Shown: positions 1 to 5,717 of the stretch, piece by piece
How the letters are laid out: every line of letters starts with the position of its first letter
How positions within the stretch are numbered: position 1 is the first letter of the stretch
From: CAZOSF01 sp964582415
GTDB taxonomy: Bacteria; Bacteroidota; Bacteroidia; Flavobacteriales; Flavobacteriaceae
Length of the DNA stretch: 13,729 nucleotides
NCBI GenBank assembly: GCA_964582415.1
Contig: CAZOSF010000064.1
Coordinates: forward strand, 1-13,729
Direction: 5' to 3'
Position numbers and translations under genes: made by a program
Notes under the pieces: generated by a model
What the model was told of the DNA's origin: nothing
The model's database searches: none
Seen by the model: only the letters and a program-made list of their open reading frames with translations

Positions 1-732
1 CGTGCCAATAGAGAACCGCGAAGAAGCGATTTTGAAGAAGGAATATTCACCCCAGAGAAGTTGGACGATTATGAATTGGGTTGGCGCTATAACAACGGAA
101 AATTCCAAGTCAATAGCAACGTTTACTTTATGGACTATCGCGACCAATTGGTGCTGACAGGTGCTTTGGATGATGTTGGGGCTCCCATCAGAGCAACCAG
201 CGGGCAAAGTTATCGTCTGGGATTGGAGCTGGATGCCTATATTCCAATTGGGAAACAATGGAATCTTCGTCCGAACATCGCAATTAGCCAAAATAAAAAT
301 GTCGATTTTATTGCTTCCATTGATGGGGTACTTGTCAACTTGGGGAATACAGATATCTCCTATTCACCTTCTGTTATAGCTGGGAATATGTTAGAGTTTC
401 GTCCAAATGAAAAGTTCCAGATCGCTTTGTTGTCGAAGTATGTAGGGGAACAATATATGGGCAATATCGACAGTGAGACATCCTTACTGGAGGCGTATTT
501 CATCAATGATTTAAATCTTAATTATACGATTTCAAAATTGCCATTTGGGAAAAGTCTTACCTTGTCTGCTTTGTTGAATAACCTCTTCAACGTGGAATAT
601 GTTTCGAATGGGTATTTCTATACCTATGATGATACTTGGAGTGATCCAAATGCGATAACTACCATTGAAGGAGCAGGCTACTATCCTCAAGCAAAGTTTA
701 ATTTTTTGGTAGGAGCAACGCTCGCTTTTTAA
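1..732 (+). CDS. TonB-dependent receptor, C-terminal part (5' end outside window)
   Basis: The reading frame is open from the first base and ends at TAA 730-732, giving 243 residues of a larger protein. The alternating hydrophobic and polar pattern, the motif PEKLDDYELGWRY near residues 18-30, the late motif NNLFNVEYVSNGYFY and the final aromatic residue (ATLAF) are typical of the last strands of a TonB-dependent outer-membrane beta barrel. Proteins of this family import iron chelates, vitamins or glycans using energy passed on by TonB. The plug domain and TonB box lie upstream of the window, so the substrate cannot be inferred. A TTG at 61 could be taken as a start but is internal: the codons before it already encode receptor-like sequence. 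The stop overlaps the stop of the convergent lipoprotein gene by 4 bp, and no terminator hairpin is seen there. Confidence 0.9.
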   Translation, partial: RANREPRRSDFEEGIFTPEKLDDYELGWRYNNGKFQVNSNVYFMDYRDQLVLTGALDDVGAPIRATSGQSYRLGLELDAYIPIGKQWNLRPNIAISQNKNVDFIASIDGVLVNLGNTDISYSPSVIAGNMLEFRPNEKFQIALLSKYVGEQYMGNIDSETSLLEAYFINDLNLNYTISKLPFGKSLTLSALLNNLFNVEYVSNGYFYTYDDTWSDPNAITTIEGAGYYPQAKFNFLVGATLAF

Positions 733-1166
733 TTTGTAATGGTAATGACATCACCGCTGCGTTGAATGCGGTATAGGAGCATGGGGTAGGCGTTCTCATT
801 ATTTTGATGCTGCCCCGTGACGATGTCATAAGAATTTCCATCGCCGCAGGGGCAAGAGGCGATAATACCTTCCACTGTCATTTTAGAACAACTGCTGGGC
901 GTATGGTTGGGATCGGTAAGGTCGAAGGCCGTATATAGGCTGTTATTAACGTTATAAACGATGATGCCCCTAATTCCTTGATTGAATAATACCACCGAAT
1001 TTCCTGGGAAACGCAAAGGGTTATATTCCGGCAAATTTAAGTTGAGACTCAGACTTATCGGAGGAGGATTGATATAGGGGTTATTGTCGTTGATATTGTC
1101 GTCGTCATTGTTCCCACAAGCCCCTAAAAACAGGGAAAGAAATAAAATCAGAGAAAGGCGTTTCAT
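729..1166 (-). CDS. Small lipoprotein with Rieske-like C-terminal region, function unknown
   Basis: The chosen ATG (1166-1164) gives 145 residues starting with a clear lipoprotein signal: basic start, hydrophobic core 4-14, and lipobox LGAC with the acylated Cys17. A longer frame opens at 1250 but would place 28 poorly fitting residues before the signal peptide. After Cys17 comes GNNDDDN, an acidic cluster of the kind that directs Bacteroidota lipoproteins to the cell surface. The C-terminal half (about 60-145) resembles a Rieske-type ferredoxin fold: residues 66-72, Cys93, the pair Cys105/Cys107, then SYDIVTGQ and a final beta hairpin. The two iron-binding histidines of real Rieske proteins (C-x-H and C-x-x-H) are absent, so a 2Fe-2S centre is unlikely. 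A -7-like GATTTTTG lies at 1201-1194, one mismatch from consensus. The gene is convergent with the receptor. The lipoprotein call is firm; the Rieske resemblance is from memory of the family. Confidence 0.8.
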   Translation of the reverse strand: MKRLSLILFLSLFLGACGNNDDDNINDNNPYINPPPISLSLNLNLPEYNPLRFPGNSVVLFNQGIRGIIVYNVNNSLYTAFDLTDPNHTPSSCSKMTVEGIIASCPCGDGNSYDIVTGQHQNNENAYPMLLYRIQRSGDVITITN

Positions 1167-1222
1167 AGCATTGAAAATAGTTGTGCGAAGGTACAAAAAT
1201 CCTTCATGAGTTATTTTTTTTG

Positions 1223-1230
1223 TATCTTTG
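1223..1230 (+). promoter_or_regulatory. Predicted promoter -7 box for greA (TATCTTTG)
   Basis: TATCTTTG matches the Bacteroidota -7 consensus TAnnTTTG exactly and lies 101 bp before the greA ATG. No good -33 TTTG is seen 17-23 bp upstream. Transcription would start at about 1236-1238, exactly where a terminator-like hairpin begins. Confidence 0.5.
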
Positions 1231-1235
1231 TTATC

Positions 1236-1260
1236 AATCCCGTCGCGCATGGGATTTTTT
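1236..1260 (+). terminator. Terminator-like hairpin in the greA leader
   Basis: An 8-bp stem (AATCCCGT / ATGGGATT, with one G-T pair) around a 5-nt loop CGCGC is followed by a run of T ending at 1260. It works only in the + direction, because the other strand lacks a T run. It may end readthrough from the receptor side, or act as an attenuator just after the greA promoter. The nearby sequence TTCCC at 1263-1267 could pair with GGGA of the stem and compete with it. Confidence 0.55.
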
Positions 1261-1331
1261 CATTCCCAAAAGACACGCCTTTATGAGCAATGGAATACTG
1301 GGGATGATTTTTTATATTAAACGATGATGTT

Positions 1332-1808
1332 ATGAGTAAAGTATCTTACTACACTGCAGAAGGATTAAAGAAATTACGGGACGAGCTGAACCAGCTGAAG
1401 GATGTGGAACGTCCAAAAGCCTCTCAGGCCATTGCGGATGCAAGGGATAAAGGGGATTTGAGTGAAAATGCTGAATATGATGCGGCGAAAGAAGCACAAG
1501 GCCTTCTTGAGCTGCGTATATCTAAATTGGAAGAAACTTTGGCCAATGCCCGATTGATTGATGAATCACAGTTGGATACCTCCAAAGTATTGGTACATTC
1601 GACGGTAAAAATCAAAAACCAGGCGAATGGTATGCAGATGACTTACAAATTGGTCGCCCAAAGTGAAGCCGATTTGAAAAGCGGAAAGATATCGGTGGAT
1701 TCTCCTATCGGTAAAGGATTGTTGGGTAAAGAAGTAGGGGATGTAGCCGAAATACAGGTGCCGAATGGTACTATGAAATTTGACATTCTTGAAATAAGCC
1801 GAGACTGA
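1332..1808 (+). CDS. greA: Transcription elongation factor GreA
   Basis: GreA binds in the secondary channel of RNA polymerase and stimulates cleavage of backtracked RNA, so that stalled transcription resumes. The 158 residues are the usual length. The N-terminal coiled-coil hairpin (about 1-76) carries the signature GDLSENAEYDAAKE at 41-54, whose Asp42 and Glu45 are the acidic tip residues that position the catalytic metal in the polymerase. The C-terminal FKBP-like domain (about 80-158) includes SPIGKGLLGKEVGD at 124-137, also typical. The ATG at 1332 gives the normal N-terminus; an ATG-rich leader with a 14-codon open frame (1283-1327) precedes it. The stop is 1 bp before the HIT-family gene, so the two are very likely one transcript. 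The predicted promoter at 1223 and the hairpin at 1236 suggest leader-level control, which is inference. Confidence 0.97.
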   Translation: MSKVSYYTAEGLKKLRDELNQLKDVERPKASQAIADARDKGDLSENAEYDAAKEAQGLLELRISKLEETLANARLIDESQLDTSKVLVHSTVKIKNQANGMQMTYKLVAQSEADLKSGKISVDSPIGKGLLGKEVGDVAEIQVPNGTMKFDILEISRD

Positions 1809-1809
1809 T

Positions 1810-2199
1810 ATGGCTTCCATTTTTACAAAAATCATCAACGGAGAGATTCCTTGCCACAAAGTGGCCGAGGATGATAACTTTATAGCGTTTTTGGATATCA
1901 ATCCGAATGCGAAAGGTCATACCCTTTGTGTTCCCAAGGAGGAAATCAATAGGATTTTCGACATGGAAGAAGGCCACTATGTCGCCTTGATGAAGTTTTC
2001 AAGAAAAGTAGCAAAGGCACTTGAGAAAACGGTGCCCTGTGAGCGTATTGGGGTTGCGGTGATTGGATTGGAAGTACCTCACGTTCATGTCCACCTAATT
2101 CCCATCAATGCAATGAAGGACATGACCTTCCAGCACAAGGTTTCCATGGATGCTTCAGAATTTACTGCTTTGGCCAGTGAAATTGCCAATAATCTCTAG
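1810..2199 (+). CDS. HIT-family nucleotide hydrolase (Hint-type)
   Basis: Histidine-triad proteins hydrolyse nucleoside phosphoramidates, AMP-lysine or related nucleotides in the cytoplasm. The 129 residues begin MASIFTKIINGEIPCHKV, the classical Hint-branch start, continue with the LDINPNAKGHTLCVPK stretch at 28-43, and carry the triad HVHVHLIP at 91-98. By family knowledge the middle histidine (His93) is the nucleophile. The length and lack of extra domains fit a Hint-like protein rather than an Fhit or GalT type. It starts 1 bp after the greA stop and is presumably translated from the same mRNA. Its TAG stop shares the four bases CTAG (2196-2199) with the stop of the convergent zinc-ribbon gene. 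The physiological substrate cannot be read from sequence. Confidence 0.94.
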   Translation: MASIFTKIINGEIPCHKVAEDDNFIAFLDINPNAKGHTLCVPKEEINRIFDMEEGHYVALMKFSRKVAKALEKTVPCERIGVAVIGLEVPHVHVHLIPINAMKDMTFQHKVSMDASEFTALASEIANNL

Positions 2200-2540
2200 G
2201 GATTTGTAAGTAGGTAGATAATTGCTGCAAGCACAATAATATCCACAACAATAATCAAATAGGCCAATGGCTTTAACTTATAGGAAGCGCTAAATGGTTT
2301 GGCTTGTTTTTTATGGTATTGATACACCCGTTCAATATCATCATTCCAATTTACCGGGTAAACTACGGAATTGCAATTATGGCAATAAAGGACTTCCTCA
2401 ATTTTGGTGCTTGCTTTTTTAAACAGTTGTGTTTCCTTTTCGTCTTGTGAAAATGAAAACTCAAGTCCGTCGGTCTGAAAACACTCAGGACAGTTGTTAC
2501 TAATGCGGGCGCTATGTAGTAAATGCTTTTTTGTCTCCAT
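2196..2540 (-). CDS. Zinc-ribbon protein with C-terminal membrane anchor, function unknown
   Basis: The 114-residue protein has two Cys-x-x-Cys knuckles, CPEC at 17-20 and CHNC at 53-56, expected to hold one zinc ion. A charged stretch follows, then a single hydrophobic segment at about 92-111 at the very C-terminus. This suggests a cytoplasmic zinc ribbon tethered to the inner membrane by its tail. I do not recognise a named family. The ATG at 2540-2538 overlaps the last base of the histidine-kinase stop (TGATG), which implies translational coupling; a GTG directly before it (2543-2541) is an alternative start adding one residue. The gene is the second of a two-gene unit with the kinase, so a role in the same signalling or membrane process is a reasonable guess but no more. 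It ends against the HIT gene with a shared CTAG. Confidence 0.75.
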   Translation of the reverse strand: METKKHLLHSARISNNCPECFQTDGLEFSFSQDEKETQLFKKASTKIEEVLYCHNCNSVVYPVNWNDDIERVYQYHKKQAKPFSASYKLKPLAYLIIVVDIIVLAAIIYLLTNP

Positions 2541-3709
2541 CACTGAATCAACGGAATTTGTATTTCAATGGTGGTTCCTTCGTTTTTTGTACTTCTTAAA
2601 ACTTGAATCTTTCCGTTATGGTAGCCCTCAATAATACGCTTTGCCAAGGAAAGACCCAATCCCCAACCTCGTTTTTTGGTGGTGAAACCTGGTTGAAAAA
2701 TCTTTTTAAAATCTTTCTTGGAAATGCCTTTTCCAGTATCGCTTACCAATACCGAAGCACGTTTTCCGTGGGTTTGAATTTCGATACTGATACTGCCCTG
2801 GCCCCGCATGGCATCAATTCCATTTTTCACCAGATTTTCAATCGTCCAACCATAAAGTTGAGCATTCAAATATACGGGAATCGTTTCATTTGGCACCTTC
2901 AATTCAAAATCGATAAGTTTAGAAGTTCGATTTTTTAAGTATTCGAACGATTCACGAGTTACCTTAACCAAGTCTTCTGTTTCCAAATTGGGTACCGATC
3001 CAATTTTCGAAAAACGATCGGTAATCATTTTCAATCGTGTAATATCCTTTTCAATTTCTATGATGTATTCCGGATTCACATTTTCGGTCCTTAATATTTC
3101 TGTCCAACCCACCAAGGAAGATAGGGGCGTTCCGATTTGATGGGCCGTTTCCTTGGCCATTCCCGCCCATAATTTGTTCTGCTCTGCCGATTTTGAAGTT
3201 TGGAAGAAAAAGTAGACCGCTAGAAAAAAGAGCAATATTATGACGATTAGCGCCGCAGGATAGTATTTGATTTTATTAATGATAGGCGAATTGCCGTAAT
3301 AGATAATCTGGAGAACCTCATCACGGTATTTCACTTCAATGGGGGTGTATTCCGAAGTAAACTGCTCGATAAGTTTAGCTCTTTGAATAGTGTCATTCAA
3401 CACAGATGGGTCCATATTATTCACGTCATACTTATCTTCTTTCAAAGTATGAAGTATCATCGGAGTAGTGGTATTGGATTGAAGGATATCGAGAATTAAC
3501 TTACTGTTCCAGTCATCATTGGAAAGACCCACTTGTTGAAATTCCTCAAAAGCCGCTGCCCAAATAGTCATTTTGTTTCTTTCGTTCTCTTTGAGCTGGG
3601 TGAAGAATTGGTAGGTGTTCCATAAGATGAGTCCTACAATAATTATAGAGGCCAAAACAAACAGCCATCGGGTGAGGTTTCCTTTATTCGTCATGCGAGG
3701 GAATTTCAT
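2540..3709 (-). CDS. Membrane sensor histidine kinase
   Basis: The protein has 389 residues: a membrane segment at about 14-32, an extracytoplasmic sensing region of roughly 115 residues (33-148), a second membrane segment at 150-170, then a kinase core. The H-box KETAHQIGTPLSSLVGW (186-202) has the phosphorylated His190. The HATPase domain shows the N-box ENLVKNGIDAM at 291-301 (Asn296), the G1 box SDTGKGIS at 323-330 and the G2 box GWGLGLSLAK at 348-357. All catalytic parts are present, so it should autophosphorylate. The H-box with Gly-Thr-Pro is the form common in flavobacterial kinases. No HAMP domain is evident between membrane segment two and the H-box. No response regulator is in the window, so it is an orphan kinase here. 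It heads a unit with the zinc-ribbon gene and has a good promoter directly upstream. Confidence 0.93.
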   Translation of the reverse strand: MKFPRMTNKGNLTRWLFVLASIIIVGLILWNTYQFFTQLKENERNKMTIWAAAFEEFQQVGLSNDDWNSKLILDILQSNTTTPMILHTLKEDKYDVNNMDPSVLNDTIQRAKLIEQFTSEYTPIEVKYRDEVLQIIYYGNSPIINKIKYYPAALIVIILLFFLAVYFFFQTSKSAEQNKLWAGMAKETAHQIGTPLSSLVGWTEILRTENVNPEYIIEIEKDITRLKMITDRFSKIGSVPNLETEDLVKVTRESFEYLKNRTSKLIDFELKVPNETIPVYLNAQLYGWTIENLVKNGIDAMRGQGSISIEIQTHGKRASVLVSDTGKGISKKDFKKIFQPGFTTKKRGWGLGLSLAKRIIEGYHNGKIQVLRSTKNEGTTIEIQIPLIQ

Positions 3710-3722
3710 TTTAAATATAATG

Positions 3723-3752
3723 CAAATCTGTTAATATTATTGTAGAAGCAAA
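3723..3752 (-). promoter_or_regulatory. Predicted promoter for the histidine-kinase unit
   Basis: On the minus strand a -33 element TTTG (3752-3749) is followed after 18 bp by CAGATTTG (3730-3723), one mismatch from TAnnTTTG. Both elements and the spacing fit the Bacteroidota consensus. The start would be at about 3716, only about 7 nt before the kinase ATG at 3709. Confidence 0.55.
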
Positions 3753-3776
3753 TTTTTACCCCTTCACAGATTCCTA

Positions 3777-3784
3777 TACATTTG
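3777..3784 (+). promoter_or_regulatory. Predicted promoter -7 box for the flavin-reductase unit (TACATTTG)
   Basis: TACATTTG is an exact match to TAnnTTTG and ends 5 bp before the ATG at 3790. A TTT-rich partial -33 element sits 18-19 bp upstream. Transcription starting 5-7 bp after the box would make a leaderless or nearly leaderless mRNA. Confidence 0.55.
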
Positions 3785-3789
3785 TAACC

Positions 3790-4611
3790 ATGTTGCATAT
3801 CGACCCGAAATCTATTTCAACACCAGAATTGCACTCCTATTTATTGGCCTCGGTTGCACCAAGACCGATATGCTTTGCAAGTACAGTGGATGCAAAGGGA
3901 AATGTAAATCTTTCTCCCTACAGTTTCTTCAATGTCTTCAGTGCGAATCCACCCATCTTGGTCTTTTCACCTGCAAGAAGAGTGACTTCCAATACGGTGA
4001 AGCACACCTTGGAGAATGTTGAGGAAACCAAAGAGGTTGTAGTAAATATTGTGAACTATGCGATGGTGCAGCAGATGAGCCTTTCTTCCACAGAATATCC
4101 CAAAGGAGTAAACGAATTTGTGAAAGCCGGTTTTACGGAAGAGCCATCGGTTATAGTAAAGCCTCCGAGGGTCAAGGAAGCCCCTGTTCAGATGGAATGT
4201 AGGGTGAATGATATTATTGCCTTGGGGACTGAAGGTGGAGCGGGACATCTCGTAATTTGCGAGGTACTCAAATTGCACATCGATGAGGCCATTCTTGATA
4301 ATGAAGGTAAAATCGATCCGTTAAAAATTGATGCCGTTGCCCGAATGGGAGGGAATTGGTATACACGTGCCAATGCTGGAATGTTCGAGGTTGAAAAGCC
4401 TCTCAGAACCCTCGGAATTGGAGTAGATGCTTTGCCAATGGAAATTCGTGAGAGTCGTATCCTAACCGGAAACGACCTTGGGCGATTGGGCAATGTAGAA
4501 ACACTGCCGGAGGGCAAGGTGAGTGCCGAAGAAACAGTGCACAAAAGGGCGCATGAGTTATTGGAGCAAGACAAGATTGCCGAGGCTTGGAAAGTATTAG
4601 TTAATAATTAG
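3790..4611 (+). CDS. Flavin reductase-like, FMN-binding split-barrel protein
   Basis: Members of this family bind FMN in a split beta-barrel and act as flavin reductases or as the reductase partner of oxygenases. The 273 residues contain the domain at about 18-195. It opens with SVAPRPICFASTVDAKGNVN (21-40) and continues with LSPYSFFNVFSANPP (41-55), the loop that holds the flavin phosphate. The segment GGNWY at 187-191 is a conserved end of the domain. About 75 residues after it, ending in a charged helix (248-271), are not part of the core domain. This longer form is familiar to me from flavobacteria but has no assigned role. The ATG follows directly on a -7 box. DUF3127 begins 11 bp downstream and the two probably share a transcript ended at 5005-5035. 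The electron donor and physiological acceptor are unknown. Confidence 0.9.
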   Translation: MLHIDPKSISTPELHSYLLASVAPRPICFASTVDAKGNVNLSPYSFFNVFSANPPILVFSPARRVTSNTVKHTLENVEETKEVVVNIVNYAMVQQMSLSSTEYPKGVNEFVKAGFTEEPSVIVKPPRVKEAPVQMECRVNDIIALGTEGGAGHLVICEVLKLHIDEAILDNEGKIDPLKIDAVARMGGNWYTRANAGMFEVEKPLRTLGIGVDALPMEIRESRILTGNDLGRLGNVETLPEGKVSAEETVHKRAHELLEQDKIAEAWKVLVNN

Positions 4612-4622
4612 AACGCAGGAAT

Positions 4623-4997
4623 ATGGAAATTCAAGGAAGAATTAAAATGATTGATGAAACCCGTACCTATGGTAGCAATGGGTTTCGAAAGAGAGAAATG
4701 GTACTAACTACCGAAGAGCAATACCCACAGGATTTGTTGATCGAATTCGTTCAGGATAAAACCAGTATTTTGGATTCGTATCAGGTAGGACAACAAGTAA
4801 AGGTAAGTATCAACCTGAGAGGAAGGGAGTGGGTAAATCCACAAGGGGAAACCAAATATTTCAACTCTATTCAAGGGTGGCGTGTTGAAAATATAGCGGC
4901 CGGAGCATCACCCGATATGCCTCCCATGCCACCGGAGGATGCATTCGAGCCTATTTCGGAATATGAGGATGACGATCATGACGATCTCCCCTTCTAA
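4623..4997 (+). CDS. DUF3127 OB-fold protein with SSB-like acidic tail
   Basis: DUF3127 is a Bacteroidota family predicted to adopt a single-stranded-DNA-binding (OB) fold. The 124 residues split into a beta-rich domain (1-92), with the family features GREWVNPQGETKYFNSIQGW at 67-86, and a disordered tail rich in Pro and acidic residues. The tail ends EDDDHDDLPF, almost the same as the C-terminal tip of bacterial SSB (acidic run, then Pro-Phe), which in SSB docks RecO, RecQ, PriA and other repair proteins. A role at single-stranded DNA is therefore likely by inference, but binding is not shown here. The sequence AGGAAT just before the ATG is one of the few Shine-Dalgarno-like sites in the window. 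The gene follows the flavin-reductase-like gene by 11 bp, with no obvious functional link, and is closed by a strong terminator. Confidence 0.9.
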   Translation: MEIQGRIKMIDETRTYGSNGFRKREMVLTTEEQYPQDLLIEFVQDKTSILDSYQVGQQVKVSINLRGREWVNPQGETKYFNSIQGWRVENIAAGASPDMPPMPPEDAFEPISEYEDDDHDDLPF

Positions 4998-5004
4998 AAA
5001 CTAT

Positions 5005-5035
5005 ATCCCACTTCGCGTGGGATTTTTTATTTTTA
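5005..5035 (+). terminator. Rho-independent terminator after the DUF3127 gene
   Basis: A perfect 7-bp stem (ATCCCAC / GTGGGAT) with loop TTCGC is followed by six T and, after one A, five more T. It starts 7 bp after the DUF3127 stop. It resembles the hairpin at 1236 (CCC, loop, GGGATTTTTT). The atoE ATG is at 5040, leaving almost no room for a separate promoter. Confidence 0.85.
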
Positions 5036-5039
5036 ATAC

Positions 5040-5562
5040 ATGAAGCTAGCCCAAACCATCGAAGTTGTCTTTAGGCGATTTTTACCGTCTCCTTTTGCCA
5101 TAGCCATTTTGCTTACCTTGTTTACCATGGCCATGGCACTGATGCTTACCCCTGCGCCAGAGTCGGGAAGCCATTTCTTGCAAGTGCTGTCCTTTTGGGA
5201 ATCCGGTGTTTGGAGCAACGCCCTTTTGGTATTTGCCTACCAAATGATGTTGATATTGGTACTGGGCCATATCCTAGTGCTTACCAAACCCTTAAACCGA
5301 ATGATAATTGCACTTACCTCGTGGGTGTCCAACACGCAAAACGCTGTAGTACTGGTAAGTTTTACGACACTGCTCGTATCATTTTTCAACTGGGGATTGG
5401 GACTCATCTTTGGAGCTATCATGGCAAGAAAGGTTGCCGAGGCTGCACAGGAAAGAGGTTTTCAAATCAATTACCCGCTGGTCGGTGCTGCTGGTTATGG
5501 TGGTTTGATGATATGGCATGGAGGTATTAGTGGATCTGCCCCTGCGAAGGTGAGTGAAAGTG
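5040..5562 (+). CDS. atoE: Short-chain fatty acid transporter AtoE, N-terminal part (runs into assembly gap)
   Basis: The AtoE family consists of inner-membrane permeases for short-chain fatty acids such as acetoacetate and butyrate. This part gives residues 1-174, starting MKLAQTIEVVFRRFLPSPFA, which matches the family N-terminus, followed by about four membrane segments. The segment FNWGLGLIFGAIMARKVA (116-133) and the WHGGISGSAP motif (159-168) align with E. coli AtoE from memory. The frame then enters 100 N. Its last 18 codons are repeated after the gap, and joining the two copies restores one frame of 458 residues, close to E. coli AtoE (about 440). The gene is therefore probably intact and the break an assembly artefact. 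The ATG lies 5 bp after a terminator T run and no promoter is visible, so how it is transcribed is unclear. No acetoacetate-metabolism genes adjoin it. Confidence 0.92.
5508..5562 (+). repeat. Left copy of a 55-bp exact duplicate flanking the gap
   Basis: These 55 bp are identical to 5663-5717 and abut the first N. Both copies sit in the same codon phase of atoE and encode the same 18 residues. Such an exact, odd-length overlap at two contig ends is what a de Bruijn assembler leaves when it fails to merge contigs, so this is probably not a biological repeat. Confidence 0.95.
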
Positions 5563-5662
5563 NNNNNNNNNNNNNNNNNNNNNNNNNNNNNNNNNNNNNN
5601 NNNNNNNNNNNNNNNNNNNNNNNNNNNNNNNNNNNNNNNNNNNNNNNNNNNNNNNNNNNNNN
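5563..5662. other. Assembly gap of exactly 100 N inside atoE
   Basis: One hundred N is the usual placeholder for a gap of unknown size between scaffolded contigs. Because the edges overlap by 55 identical bases, the real distance is probably negative and no sequence need be missing. Deleting 155 bases (gap plus one copy) gives one uninterrupted frame. Confidence 0.97.
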
Positions 5663-5717
5663 ATGATATGGCATGGAGGTATTAGTGGATCTGCCCCTGC
5701 GAAGGTGAGTGAAAGTG
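5663..5717 (+). repeat. Right copy of the 55-bp exact duplicate flanking the gap
   Basis: Identical to 5508-5562 and starting at the first base after the N run. The ATG that opens it is Met157 of the transporter, an internal residue, and not a true translation start. Confidence 0.95.

Noticed and set aside
1167..1250. Longer N-terminus of the lipoprotein from 1250
   Set aside because: It would put 28 charged residues before a textbook lipoprotein signal peptide and overlap the greA promoter region.
5508..5717. The 55-bp direct repeat as a target-site duplication around a mobile element hidden in the gap
   Set aside because: Target duplications are rarely that long, no transposase or terminal repeats are visible on either side, and exact contig-end overlap next to a 100-N placeholder explains it more simply.
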